Shown here one piece after another: positions 24,150 to 36,454 of a stretch of DNA of 64,000 nucleotides. The notes under the pieces are model-generated. The model saw only the letters and a program-made list of their open reading frames with translations. It ran no database searches and was not told the DNA's origin. Origin of the DNA: Siphonodentalium dalli. Taxonomy: Eukaryota; Mollusca; Scaphopoda; Gadilida; Siphonodentaliidae. The stretch spans positions 40,954,106 through 41,018,105 of the forward strand of contig CP136063.1 in assembly GCA_032622095.1 (NCBI GenBank), given 5' to 3'. The position numbers were made by a program, and so were the translations under genes. Numbering within the stretch: position 1 is the stretch's first letter; each line of letters starts with the position of its first letter.

Positions 24150-24865
24150 ATGAGGATGAAGCAACCCATGACACCGAGCCCTGATAGTGACTATGTCAAT
24201 ATACTACAAGGTAATATATATCCTGTACTCGAAAATGGACACGAATCTTCCTACCGGCTCCGCGAAATATCGTAACTGAAAAAGCAACTCGAGGACGAAC
24301 GAGATAAAAGGGTGGCGTTATACAAAAAGTACCACCGCGGGGAGAACGCCTTGGATGGCGTTGACACCGCATTGCTCACATCTAGCATTGGGGATGGAAG
24401 TTGGGGGGCCTGATCTTTTTGACCACTGTCATAGCGGCCCCTGTTGTTCTGGGGTTGGAAATCGCAGCTCTGGCCTGTTGAGTTCTCGGCGTGTCGGGCA
24501 AATATATCCGTCGCCGCCTGGGCGTGAAGGCCAAGAAGCACGACTAGATTCGAGTCCTGGCCTGCAGCAAACTGAACACAATCTCAAGCCACGTGTCGAA
24601 TGCCTTGATCGACGGGCAGATTTTGGATGACGAGTTCCGCCTGATTGTGGACGAAGTTGCAAAGCACAACGAGATGAAAACTGAAATCCGGACTAGGGCA
24701 CGAAAAACGCACGCCGTGGAGATGGATAACGAGACAAAAAAAAGCAGTTATTCAGAAAGGCAGAGAAGAGCCCAAGGCGGTTATAGAAAAGTTATCAGTT
24801 TCGCGGTAGTGTGCACTCGTTCCTGTACACACGAAGATGGCTCGCCTCCCTATTACGATCCGTAA
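24150..24865 (+). pseudogene. Helical membrane protein of Polinton-like element, broken
   Basis: The frame from ATG 24150 (MRMKQPMTPSPDSDYVNILQ) meets an in-frame TAA near 24271, then continues with KKQLEDERDKRVALYKKYHR and NALDGVDTALLTSSIGDG. After a shift a hydrophobic segment follows (VIAAPVVLGLEIAALACGVL), then RRRLGVKAKKHD. An in-frame TAG follows, then NALIDGQILDDEFRLIVDEV and a basic tail to 24865. Charged helix, hydrophobic hairpin, charged helix is the visible architecture. I recognise it as an uncharacterised companion of this element type. Function unknown. Confidence 0.6.
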
Positions 24866-24933
24866 TTATAATTGGCTCTGTCAATGTATTACAAAGTAAT
24901 AATGTATACACGTATACATTACACAGTAATACT
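24866..24933. promoter_or_regulatory. Spacer with both dyads ahead of integrase
   Basis: TATTACAAAGTAATA (24887-24901) is followed at once by TGTATACACGTATACA (24903-24918), identical to the copy at 4089-4104, and then ATTACACAGTAAT. The integrase ATG lies at 24934. This is the most compact version of the element's shared spacer signal. Confidence 0.65.
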
Positions 24934-25837
24934 ATGAACAGCAAGGTGTCTAGTCGCCTCGGGACAATCTACTACAGCCCCAATGGTTACCGGAAGGGGC
25001 TTGCGATCATCAAGAACCTCGCGGCAGCAGCCAATGTTTCTGAAGATGTGGCCCAAGTTTGACGAGCCAGTGCCAAATGAAGTTCACCAGGCCGACCTGC
25101 TTTTTCTGCCTCATGACCGGGTGGGTCCAAAGACATACAAGTACGCGCTCACCGTCGTCGACGTGGCCTCTCGCCACAAAAGAAGCCACAAATGTCGCGG
25201 ATGCCCTTGAGCGGATCTACAGGCGAGGCCCTCTTAGCTGGCCGAAATTGCTCCATGGCGGGAGTTCATGGGTGCTGTGAGCCTCCTGCTAACCAAGCGC
25301 AGCAGCGTTCAGGTGAGACGGTGTCGTGTGGATGTCCAACGGGACCAGGGGGTCGTGGAGCGCTTCAATCGGACCCTGGCAGAGCGGTTGTTTGGGCACC
25401 AATACGCCCAGGATATGAAACTTCCTGCCGGCCAAAGGTCGAACGAATGGGTGGCTCGGCTGCCCGCTGTTGTATCGGCTCTGAACAATGAAGTGACTCG
25501 TCTGACCGGGAAAAAGCCCTCTGATGCCATCAAGATAAAGTCGGTGTTGACACAAAAACCCTCTTTTGCGATTCCAGGTCGCCCGATAGGGCTCAAAGAG
25601 CAAATGCTCCCCTCGAGAGTGAGCGTTCGTTACCTCTACCAGCCCGGCGAACTGGAAGGGGGCCGCCGACGTGCAACTGATCATGTGTGGTCCCTCCATG
25701 TGTACCGACTTCAACCCTCTGTCACCAAGCCCGACGAACCTGTGCTCTATTATTTAGTGGATGGGCCAGCACGCGGATTTGTCCGGGAAGAGTTGATGGT
25801 AGTGCATCACGACACCCTGCTGCCACCATATAGTTAG
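24934..25837 (+). pseudogene. Retroviral-type DDE integrase of Polinton-like element, broken
   Basis: The start reads MNSKVSSRLGTIYYSPNGYR and ends at a TGA near 25062. A short deletion then leads to FDEPVPNEVHQADLLFLPHD (first catalytic Asp region) and YKYALTVVDVASR. A shift follows, and the expected second Asp before REFMG is lost to a frame change around 25245-25270. The last frame (25268-25837) keeps the glutamate motif GVVERFNRTLAERLFGHQY, RYLYQPGELEGGRRRATDH and a C-terminal domain ending GFVREELMVV. The family resembles transposon-derived F54H12.3-type proteins. It would insert the element into the host genome. It lacks a complete catalytic triad here and is not functional. Confidence 0.8.
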
Positions 25838-26491
25838 AATTACATAAAAATATACAGCAAATACAGAGTTAATTTTAAGTTCCCATGCACTAACCGTGCA
25901 GTGAGTGCTATGCTTTTACTCAACACTTCTTCAATTAAATTTTATCTCGATTTAACAAAGTAAACATGATAGACATGCATTCGCCTGTCATGCAACGAGA
26001 CCCATTGTGTGGCGTAAATCTGCCTAAACGTATGAATAGACCAGAAATATGTTTACAAAGTCATCTCGGGTTTATTCATTGCTACCTATTGAGATTTCTT
26101 CAATGCGCATAATTACGTTGGATCTAAGCCTCATTCAATTCAGCATAATGTGGTTAAACTACTTGGGTGTGACATGTTGTGTAATACACATTTTAAACAT
26201 GTAATTTATTGAGACACCAATACACTTGTTAATAGCATACTGCTTCGTAAAAACTCGGTGACGCTGTCAAAAATCGGTCAAGCTGTCAAGGTATGTAAAC
26301 ACTGGTTAAGGTTTATCGCGCTCAAAACTTAATTGACGGTCTCAATTTACTGTCATTATGAACGATATTATGATTTCTCACAGACTGACTTGTAATAATA
26401 TTATTGGTACGGCGGAGTATGGCATGTAAGTGCATATCCACTATATGAAATATTTGTTACGTCGTAACAGTGACGGGAACTATTAGAAGGA
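25838..26491. other. Intergenic stretch between convergent genes
   Basis: No gene seen. It lies between the convergent integrase and helicase-like genes. AT-rich, without the dyads found in the other spacers, as expected for a convergent gap. Confidence 0.5.
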
Positions 26492-27440
26492 CTAGAAGCT
26501 AAGTGCTGCAGCCCATCTTTTTCGGTTACATTCTAGACAGGTCAGCCTCATATTTCCTCTGCAGTGCCCTTTGTTGTTGTCCAGCCGGTCGACACTAAAC
26601 TGCTGTGTGTCTTTGGATTGGAAGGCCTAGAACAACTCACTCTCGCACGCCATGTAGCGGTTCTGCTGGGCCTCACGGAGCTCGAGGATGTAGTCGACCC
26701 TGAGATTGAATCCCTGGTGTCCTTTAGCCTGGTCCTGGCGCTTGTATGCCACAAGCTTTCTTTGTATTTCCTTGCGGAGATGCTGTTGTTCCAATAGGAA
26801 CTACTACGGGACTGGCATCGGAACCCACTTCCGGTGGACAGGTTACCCGTTCGCGCTGTTGCATATACTCCACGCGGGATACGGCTCAGTAGCATATATT
26901 GGACCACTGGTGGTAGTCGTCGATGATCCAGACCTTCTGTGAGTCGTGAATCGTAATACCCTGGCTCGAGTGGACGGTGAGAGCATTGCCCAGGCGCCAA
27001 TCATCGGTTTTAATAGCACTCTCGGCGGCCTCGATAGAGCCCGCGACGACGTCGTTGAGAACAAGCTGTTCTCTACGCGGCGGGTCGCTGCCTGGGATTG
27101 CGACGTCAATGATCTGCTTTCGGCTGACCTTGGGGTGGTAAAAGATTAGCGGTGGGGCATCTATGAAGTGCTCCTTATGGCGTCTGAGCAACAGCTCCTG
27201 TGCCCGGTCGCGGACCTTCTGACGGCTGGTGAGGATTATGTCATCCGCCTCCACTGCTCCAAAAACCTGTCCCACCCCAGGCAGCTGGGGAGAGCCTTTC
27301 GCATCTCCTGGCACTGGACTTTGTCACCATGAAGGCGTATGCGCGTTTTCGGGGCTCTGAGGGCTTCATCTTTTGCTCTGTAGTCGACGCCAACCTCTTC
27401 GTAGTAGTCTGCCTTTTTTAGCAGCCAGTGGTGAGGCATT
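26492..27440 (-). pseudogene. SF1-type helicase C-terminus with endonuclease VII-like tail, truncated
   Basis: On the minus strand the fragment begins near 27440 (MPHHWLLKKADYYEEVGVDY, RIRLHGDKVQ). It shows DDIILTSRQKVRDRAQELL, then LTVHSSQGITIHDSQKVWII, the motif of RecD/Pif1-like superfamily 1 helicases where THxxQG marks motif V. After frame changes come LRKEIQRKLVAYKRQDQAKG and QFSVDRLDNNKGH followed by NMRLTCLECNR. The last block resembles the phage-type recombination endonuclease VII fold, though the first Cys pair is degraded. The Walker A half is missing, so the gene is cut at about 27440. It is convergent with the integrase. Expected role: replication or resolution of the element. 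Confidence 0.65.
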
Positions 27441-27766
27441 TCGAGATCATATAGCGATTGCGATCATTATGCAACTATATAACACATGTTTACAAAGAGA
27501 TAGACCATCTATATATTTGGTTGTAACACAAAGTACATGTGTTTTAAAGTTTAAAGTGATTAGGCTATTTTGCATTTATTTTAGCATGCTATATTCGATC
27601 AGTTGAGATTCGGCACAATTGCCCAAATAGAAGGGGAGTGCGCCATTTGAATTAAACCAGAACGTTGGCTCGGAAGTACTCAGTTAACATGTAAGTATCG
27701 ACATGTAATCACTGAAAATCAAGCCATGTAAACACAATTCGTGGTGATTACTTGTTAACATCTTTG
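27441..27766. other. Non-coding flank
   Basis: Ordinary AT-rich sequence beyond the truncated end of the Polinton-like element. No terminal inverted repeat of the element is visible. Confidence 0.5.
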
Positions 27767-27770
27767 TTAA

Positions 27771-28170
27771 AGGTGGATTATCTCTGTGTAAACATGTGTT
27801 ATATAGTTACCGGGGTATAAAATATGAGATCTGAGACCAGAAATGTTATGGTGTAATTTTGTCACAACTACACATTAATTATACTCATTATCGCTTATAA
27901 CTATGGAATAAAACAATAGAACCAATCAATCTGGGACATTTGACGTTCGGTACTTAGCCATAGGAACAGCATAATGCTCTCTATCGCTATATGGTATCAC
28001 CCGAATGGTCTGTTCTAAAAATGGACAAATAAACGGGCCCAATAAAATATTTGAAATAAAATCAATACTGATTGATAGAAACCTTTCCCGACGGGCCTTC
28101 TGTTCATATTTATTATTTTATACCCACGGAACTCTTTCAAATTTGTTATTTAAAGAGATAATCCATCTCT
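27771..28170. mobile_element. TTAA MITE, family A, internally deleted
   Basis: Starts AGGTGGATTATCTCTGTG after TTAA (27767-27770) and ends with the family's AAAGAGATAATCCATCT end at about 28170. It lacks the middle-left part found in full copies (about 520 bp). The two ends are long imperfect inverted repeats (about 130 bp) that contain GTATAAAATA and GACCCCTGTCCGGAAA-like words. Confidence 0.8.
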
Positions 28171-31150
28171 AATGTTTACGTCATAATTATGTTGAACCAA
28201 GGATCCATATTCATCGTATTTCCAGTATAGACCCGATTAAATGGGGAGAGAACCACCTCGGTCCAGAGAGAACCGATCAACATTTGAAGTTAAATTTCGT
28301 CGTTTTGATGACTCGCACAATGGATTTTTCGTTATTATCATGTTCTTTGAGGCCACATAGTGTAAGGGGGCGAGGCTACCAGTTACTGTCATATATACAT
28401 GTAGTATATAAAAATGTAGTATAGAAAATGTATAGGGTAGCCAATAAAGAGCGCATGTTGTAGCACTTATTCACTGGGGAAAAAAACTTAGTCATAGCCT
28501 TAGTCAACCCGTAACTTAGTTATTTTTGACTAACTTAGCCAAAAGTAACTAAGTTTGACCTTAGTCACATCTTAGTTACTAAGGTTGATATTTTCGTGAT
28601 TCAGTCATGCCGTCAAAACTCAATAGTATACTTATCGGCGACATATTATATACGGCAATGACTCCATACAGTATAACTGAATCTTAATCTTCTGACATTT
28701 AATATGTATATAATATCGCATTCATTCTGTGTTAATCGGGTCGGTACGTATATGGACGAGTACGTAATTTTAACTCAAATTATTGTCTCGCCATTTTGTG
28801 GCAGACATTTTTATTTTCATAAAATCACTAAAATCAGAGTGATTTAGACGTGATATTGGCGTCGAACGAACTAAAAGAGACGACATATTACATAAATAAC
28901 AACCATGGCGTATTTGGAGAGCGGATAAAATCAGGATAAAAGAGAAGTTATGAAAATAATCTGCGAAACCGTTCATCGTGTATTGTTGAACTAATTATTC
29001 AGCTGCTTTCAACAAGTGGACAATTTGTCAATAATGGCTTGAATCTTTATTCTACATGTGAAAGAACGGCGCCTGAAATATTTGCTGCCAAAATTAGATT
29101 TGTGCCTGATGACTCCTTCAAGGTTACATGTACATGTACAAAGTACAGTACATACAGTGTCGTGAACGTTTTTCGCAGTGGCATTGACATTGTGGACGAG
29201 TATACCCCAAGTTGAACTTGATGTTCATTCCGGCTTGGATTGGTGATCGAGACTGTTACCTGTTAGATTGCGGACAGTTGTTAAAGACTGTCTGATTTCG
29301 GTTCCTTTGTTAACCGGACAAGTTTAAATTCTGCGAAAAAAAAGGCTTATTAATCATTGACATTTCCACTAAATTCATCGAGAACAGAGATGCATGCCAA
29401 TTAATCGATGAACCATGATATGATCCATTCAATCGAATCAATGGTCTGACTTCATTCAGATGAACACAAGCTTCGATGTCAAGCAATAGTGACAATAATA
29501 ACAACGACTCAACGAGCAGCTATTAATATTAGAATGTTGAAAATGCAGTTGACAGTACCGGGTACTTGTTCAGAATCTAATTCTTTCAGGCCACATTGAC
29601 ATGCAAGTACAACTACAAGAGAGGATATACATGTACTAGTACTGTACTGTGCGCACCAGTGTAATTCACAAGAGCTTCAATGTCAACAAAAAGACAAAAA
29701 TCAATGAAACTGATGCCGTGTAGTGATGGATTATCACATATCTACAATTCCAACTTTACAATGACCCCGACCAATTCATCACGTGTTCATCATTGTTCAT
29801 TGAAACGTGTGGATATGAGACATTGTCATTATTCGCCATGTTATCGTCAAGTTACCGGTGTCAGGACAATTTACCAGGAGTACACTATTACTGGTTGGAT
29901 GTTCTTATCAAACTATCTTCGGCTGATTCACTGATATTTCATATCAAACATTCATTTGTTAAATAGAGGTTATCACCAAGTGCTATGCATGTGTGGATAT
30001 GCACGCTTGTATCAAACTAAGGCGGTGTTCCTGAAATTATTGTGACGAGCCTGAAGGCAAGTCACGATGTATGTCGGAAACTCCACCGTGGATTGATACA
30101 AGCGCTCAGTTCCACACATAGTGGTGAAGATATTTATCATATAATTTTTCTTCTAAAAAAAACTCTTCCTTTCCTCCGATTTAATCTTCTATGTTGGTCG
30201 CTCGTTATCATTTTAATGTAAGCATACATTTTTGTTTCAATTTGAAACAATTATCGACTGGTCAGATATTGAATGTATATTCAATGCATACTAGTATTTT
30301 GTGATGAATAATTTTCTTTCAAGAAAAACCATTGTTTATATTGTCTAATTGTTTCAATAGTTAATAAAATTTATTTTGATACCTGTAAGTCATTATTTTC
30401 AGTTATTTTAATCTGCAGTTGCGATGTTCAGCTGAGGTTGCAGGGCTATGATGCCCCCAATAATTAGGTCCAATTAAATGTACTAATGGATACAGTGATG
30501 ACTTAGTCAAGCCGTAGTTATTTCTGACAAAGGCCTTAGTTATTTCTGACTAAGGCCTTAGTCATTTCTGACTAAGACCTTAGTCATTTCTGACTAATTA
30601 GCATAAGGGCAGTATTAACTTACAAGTAAATGAACTAATTTATTTATTGCCATAGAATAGAATTTGACCAGAACACATAATCACAAACACAACACACAAA
30701 TGAAAAAACACAAAACACCAAATGAACTGGATGAATACACACATACATATATTGACATACAAACATTGAACATTCCATGTATATATACAAAAAACTGCCA
30801 ACTGCTCTGAACTGACCCTAACTTCTGAAAATGTATATCATTGTTGAATTTCAATGCACACATGCAAGTAGTAATTTGGGTGGGAGGGAGAGAAAAAAAT
30901 AATTGGTGGATGTGTTCTGATCAAAGACGATTCAAAAGTGAAGAATTACAGCAAGCAAATACGAAAGAGGTGTGTCTAAAATTTGACCAATGAGAACCAG
31001 GTAAACAAGAAGAACGCACGTGAGTTGACAGGTAAACACGAGAAGGCGTGTGGTGAACAATGAAAAGCGATTAAGGCTCATGAAAGAAATAAGCGAGGTG
31101 GCAAGCATGTGAAATAGAGAAGTAATCGGAACAAAGGGCTAACAAAAGGA
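28171..31150. other. Long stretch without a recognised gene
   Basis: Near its ends are clusters of ACTTAGTCA/TGACTAAGT words: about 28484-28590, and about 30500-30600, where a 22-bp unit (AAGGCCTTAGTCATTTCTGACT type) is repeated in tandem about three times. They may mark the ends of one larger repeat, not proven. The interior shows CA/TG-rich tracts near 29130 and 29640 and no protein-coding signal that I trust. Confidence 0.5.
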
Positions 31151-31180
31151 ACTGCCTGGGTCTTATGTTAATTACATCCT

Positions 31181-32659
31181 TTGTTAACAAAAGAACTCAA
31201 TGAAACAAACTTCAGCCCAAAATTTACTCGACGGGGAAGTCGTGTGAGATTGCCGCAAAACTATATATGGAGCGATGGAGCCATCGAATTGAACAATGGA
31301 GATGATGAACACACACCGGTAATTACGCCCCAAACACGATCGGATTTAATTAAGCTGCTTGCACAATAACACAAAGCATTTAAGCATTTTCTTAGATATA
31401 AGTGTGATATATGCTGGAAAGCATACATGATATTACCTGCTACATCCACGCGGGTCATCGCCCGTATCAATGTGATGTGTGCAATAAATAATTTACTCAG
31501 TTACAGAACCTGACTTCATATAAGATGATTCAAACTGAGGATCGCCCGTATCAATGCGATGTGTGCGAAAAATCATTTACTCAGTTGCCTAACCTGACTG
31601 CACATAAGATGATCCATACAGTTGATCGCCCGTATCAATGTGATATATGTGAGAAATCGTTTACCAAGTTGAATAACCTGACTGCACACAAGAGGATCCA
31701 CACAAGCATATACCAATGTGATGTGTGCGATCAATCATTTGCTCAGTTGAGTGCCCTGACGAAACACAAGAGGATCCACAAGGGGAATCGCCCGTATCAA
31801 TGTGATATGTGCGAGAAATCATTTACTCAGTTGGGTAATCTGAAGATGCATAAGAGACTTCACGCGGGTTATCGCCCGTATACCAATGTGATGTGTGCGA
31901 GAAGTCATTTACTCAGTTACATAACATGACTACACATAAGATGATCCACACTGGGGATCGTCCGTATCAATGCGATATGTGCAAGAAATCATTTACCAAG
32001 TTGCATACCCTGACTGCACATAAGAGGATTCACACAGAAATATATCAATGTAGTGTGTGCGATAAATCATTTACTCAGTCAAGTGCCCTTACGAGACACA
32101 AGATGATACACACGGGAGATCGCCCGTATAATTTTGTGATGTGTGCGATAAATCATTTACACAGTTACATAACTTGACGTCACATAAGATGACCCACACG
32201 GGGTATCGCCCGTATCAATGTGATGTGTGCGAGAAATCGTTTACTCGGTCGAATGATTTGAAGACACATAATATGATCCACACTTGGGATCGCCCATACC
32301 AATGTGATGTGTGCGACACATCATTTACTCAGTTGAGCAATCTGAAGTTGCATCGGAGGATCCATACAGGAGATCGCCCATATCAATGTGATGTTTGCGA
32401 GAAATCATTTACTCAGTTGGGTAATCTAAAGATCCATAAGAGAATCCTCACGGGAGATCGCCCGTATCAATGTGATGTATGTGAAAAATCTTTTACTCAG
32501 TTAGTTAGTCTGACTACACATAAGGTGGTCCACACAGGGGATCGCCCGTATCAATGTGATGTGTGCAACAAGTCATATAATAACACGAGTTACCTGACTA
32601 CACATAAGAGGATTCACACCGGAGATCGCCCATATCAATGTGACATGTGCAAGAAATAG
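31181..32659 (+). pseudogene. C2H2 zinc-finger gene, frameshifted
   Basis: An N-terminal segment with NGDDEHTPVITPQT resembles the GDDKHTPANTSQ start of the gene at 49430-51295. It stops at 31369, and a degraded first finger (YKCDICWKAY) follows. Then about 13 fingers of the YQCDVCEKSFTQLxxLTxHKxIH type follow in three overlapping frames (31525-31929, 31893-32177, 32141-32659), with shifts inside the linker/first-Cys region each time. The array ends at an in-frame TAG after CDMCKK, with finger remnants beyond. Family role: DNA-binding transcription factor. With two or more frameshifts it is probably dead. Confidence 0.8.
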
Positions 32660-32827
32660 TTTACTCAGGCGTGTGTTTTGAAGAGACATGTGCTTATAAA
32701 TTGTTCATTCAGTTGAGTGCGGGACGTAACATAAGTTGACCCTGGCTGACCCTTACCGAGAACGACATTCTGGAAGTGATAAGTGCGAGAATTTTTTTAT
32801 TTAGTTGATTGGGCTTGCAAGTCTTAA

Positions 32828-33699
32828 AGGTGGATTATTTCTTTGTAAACATGTATTTTATTGTTACCGGTGTATACAATATTAGACCTGAATCGAAGAG
32901 TCCTGTCCGGAAATGCCTGTATCGTTTAATATTCATTTTATTTCGAATATTTTCTGGTCTAAAAAGATGTGGTTGTTTAGCTAACGAACAGTAGTGGTTA
33001 AAGGTGGATTATCTCTTTAAATAACAAATTTGAAACAGTTGCGTGGTTATAAAATAATAAATATGAACTGAAGACCCCTGTCCGGAAAGGCTTCTATCAA
33101 TTAATATTCATTTTATTTCTAATATTTTATTGGGACCGTTTATTTGTCTATTTTTAGAACAGACCATTATGGTGATACCATGTAGCGATATAGAGCATTG
33201 TGTTGTCCCTAAAGCTACGTACCGAACGTCAAATATCCCAGATTGATTGGTTGTATGGTTTTATTCCATAGTTATAAGCGATAATGAGTATAATTAACGT
33301 TTAATTGTGACAAAATTATACAATAAATTTATTGTCTCTGTTAACAGTAACCACTATTGTTCGTTAGATAAACAACCACACCTCTTTAGACCAGAACATA
33401 TTCGAAATAAAATTAATATTAATCGATAGAAGCATTTCCGGACAGAGTCCTCGATTCAGATATAATAGTTTATACCCCGGTAACTATATAATACATGTTT
33501 ACAAAGAGATAATCCACCTTTAATGTTAACAGAGACCAGAAATATTATGGTGTAATTTTGTCACAAATAGACACAAATATCGTAATAAAATCAATATTAA
33601 TTCATAGAAGCCTTTCCGGACAGGGGTCTTCAGTTCATATTTATTATTTTATACCCACGCAACTATTTCAAATATGTTATTTAAAGAGATAATCCATCT
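32828..33699. mobile_element. TTAA MITE family A with a second copy nested inside
   Basis: The outer copy starts at 32828 after TTAA (32824-32827) and ends at 33699 before TTAA (33700-33703). An inner copy (33002-33519) sits inside it, flanked by TTAA on both sides (32998-33001 and 33520-33523). Removing the inner copy and one TTAA restores the outer family sequence around GTTAACAGAGACC. This shows directly that TTAA is the target duplication. Confidence 0.85.
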
Positions 33700-33856
33700 T
33701 TAAGTGGGACACTTTATTGTTCTATTTTTAGAACAGACAATTCAGGCGATGACATATAGCGATAAAGATCATTACAGTGTTTCCATAGATATGCTACGAA
33801 TATCAATTGTCCCAGTTTGATTGTTTTTTAATGTTTCCTAATTTAGGTTAGGGTTA

Positions 33857-36180
33857 TCTATTCCGAAGGTTCTCTATTCCGAATGTTCTATATTCCAAAG
33901 GATCATATTTCGAAAGTTCGTTATTCCGAAGGTTCGCTATTCCAAAGGTTCACTATTCCGAAGGTTAGCTATTCCGTTTTTCTATTCTGGGCATAATTAG
34001 CCAGAAATGAATCAATATTTACACCCCCTCAAAAACACACGGTGAATGCAAAATTTACGCTATAGTTTCCACAAGCAGTACATTTATACACCCCATTCTA
34101 ATTTCCAAATGTCCGTTATTAATAGGAGGAAGACATCTTCAGTTTATCGTTGATTATATGGAAAGTTCAGAACACGATGACTGCATGACTGAAATAAAAT
34201 ACATGTAGTGTACAAACAAATCTCAATCACGAATCTAAGTCATTGGATAGTCACTGGTCAGTGTGTGGCTTGAGTTTACGCCCCTTATTAACATATTTTT
34301 TACACGACCATGTATGCCACGCTTTGCCCATTCCACTATCTGTGAATTATTTTGATTACGTCTTTTATACGGAAATTCGTAATTCAATTTATGACTCCTG
34401 ATGGATTATCTCTTTAAATAACAAATTTTACATAGTTTCGTGGGTATAAAATAATAGATATGAGCTGAAGACCCATGTTCGGAAAAGCTTCTATCAATTT
34501 ATATTGATTTTATTTCGATTATTAAATCGGGACCGTTTATGTGTCTATTTTTAGAACAGACCATTCGGATGATACCATATTGCGATATAGAGCACTGGGC
34601 TGTTCCTATGGCTACGCACCGAATGTCAAATGTCCCAGATTGATTGTTTGTATTGTTTTGTTCCACATATAGAAGCAATAATGAGTATAATTAACGTTTA
34701 TTTGTGACAAAATTGCACAATAAAATTACTGGTCTCTGTTAACAGTAACCACTATTGTTCGTTAGCTGAACAAACACGCCTCTTTAGACGAGAAAATATT
34801 CGAAATAAAATTAATATTAAAGGTGGATTATCTCTTTGTAAACATGTATTATATAGTTACCGGGGTATAAAATATTAGATTTGAACCGAAGACTCCTGTC
34901 CGGAAATGCTTCTATCGATTAATATTAATTTTATTTCGAATATTTTCTGGTCTAAAAAGGTGTGTTTGTTCAGCTAACGAACAATAGTGGTTACTGTTAA
35001 CAGAGACCAGAAATTATATTGTGCAATTTTGTAACAAATAAACGTTAAAGATGGATTATCTCTTTAAATAACCAATTTTAAATAGTTGCGTGGGTATAAA
35101 ATAATAGATATGAACTGAAGACCTATGTCCGGAAAAGCTTCTATCAATTAATATTGATTTTATTTCGAATATTAAATCGGGCCCATTTATGTTACTATTT
35201 TTAGAACCGACCATTCGGATGAGACCTTATTGCGATATAGAGCACTGGGCTGTTCCTACGGCTACGCATCGAATGTCAAATGTCACAGATTGGTTGTTTG
35301 TATTGTTTTGTTCCACAGATATAAGCGATAATGGGTATAATTAACGTTTATTTGTGACAAAATTGCACAATATAATTTCTGGTCTCTGTTAACAGTAACC
35401 ACTATTGTTCGTTAGCTCAACAAAAACACATGTTTAGACCAGAAAATATTCGAAATAAAATTAATATTAATCGATAGAAGCATTTCCGGACATGAGTCTT
35501 CGATTCAAATCTAATATTTGATACCCCGGTAACTATATAATATATGTTTACAAAGAGATAATCCACCTTTAATTATATTCATTATCGCTTATATCTGTGG
35601 AACAAAACAATACAAACAACCAATCTGTGACATTTGACATTCGTTGCGTAGCCGTAGGAACAGCCCAGTGCTCTATATCGCAATACGGTCTCATCCGAAT
35701 GGTCGGTTCTAAAAATAGTAACATAAATGGGCCCGATTTAATATTCGAAATAAAATCAATATTAATTGATAGAAGCTTTTCCGGACATAGGTCTTCAGTT
35801 CATATCTATTATTTTATACCCACGCAACTATTTAAAATTTGTTATTTAAAGAGATAATCCATCTTTAATCGATATAAGCATTTCCGGACAGTAGCCTTCG
35901 ATACAAATCTAATATTTTATACCCCGGTAACTATATAATACATGTTTACAAAGAGATACTCCACCTTTAACCTGAATGTTTAAAAATACATCTTCGACTC
36001 AAATTACTTAGTATTCTATATATTATCGATATTATATCCCTGTTATCACCGGGAAATTATTGAAAATGGCGTACAGTACCCCTTTAAAATAACAAAACAA
36101 AATTCGGAATAGTAAATCTTCGGGATAGAGAACCTTCGGAATATAGAACCTTCCGAATAGAGAACCTGCGGAATAGAGAC
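33857..36180. mobile_element. Fold-back repeat with TATTCCGAAGG ends, filled by nested elements
   Basis: Left arm 33857-33988 is a tandem of about seven 17-18-bp units of GGTTCNCTATTCCGAA type. Right arm 36111-36180 has the same word inverted (TTCGGAATAGAGAACC). Inside lie a partial family-C MITE (about 34000-34397 and 35967-36092) and, within it, three family-A MITEs. The arms look like the ends of an older fold-back element. Confidence 0.65.
34398..35966. mobile_element. Three-level nest of family A TTAA MITEs
   Basis: Copy 3a (34398-35966, left end clipped) contains 3b (34821-35864), which contains 3c (35049-35568). Each inner copy is bounded by TTAA on both sides (34817-34820 and 35865-35868; 35045-35048 and 35569-35572). 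Excising each inner copy gives back the uninterrupted family sequence (for example AATATTAATCGATA across 3b, AACGTTAATTATA across 3c). Confidence 0.85.
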
Positions 36181-36454
36181 ATGTCCCCCTAATGTATGTA
36201 ACTTATCAACTAAACCCTTTGCTCTTCCCAGCGCTTCTCTTCATAGACTATGTCACGGAACATTGTTCTATTCCAACCTCCGCTGTTTAAAACCACTTTT
36301 TGAAACGCCCTATTCCGGACAGAAATGCGTTTATATAACACACCGCTTGTGTTCAGGAGCGTTTCTTTTGACACTAACTGCATAGGCTTTCTGTTAAATC
36401 TAACTCTTGCATGATATATTTTATTACATTTAGTCAGGCATTTAGTCAGGAGCG

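Noticed and set aside
35597-35857. 86-codon open frame beginning MEQNNTNNQS, also at 40888, 48438 and 54634
   Set aside because: It is part of the family-A MITE sequence and open only because these copies are young and similar; other copies break it, and it resembles no protein.
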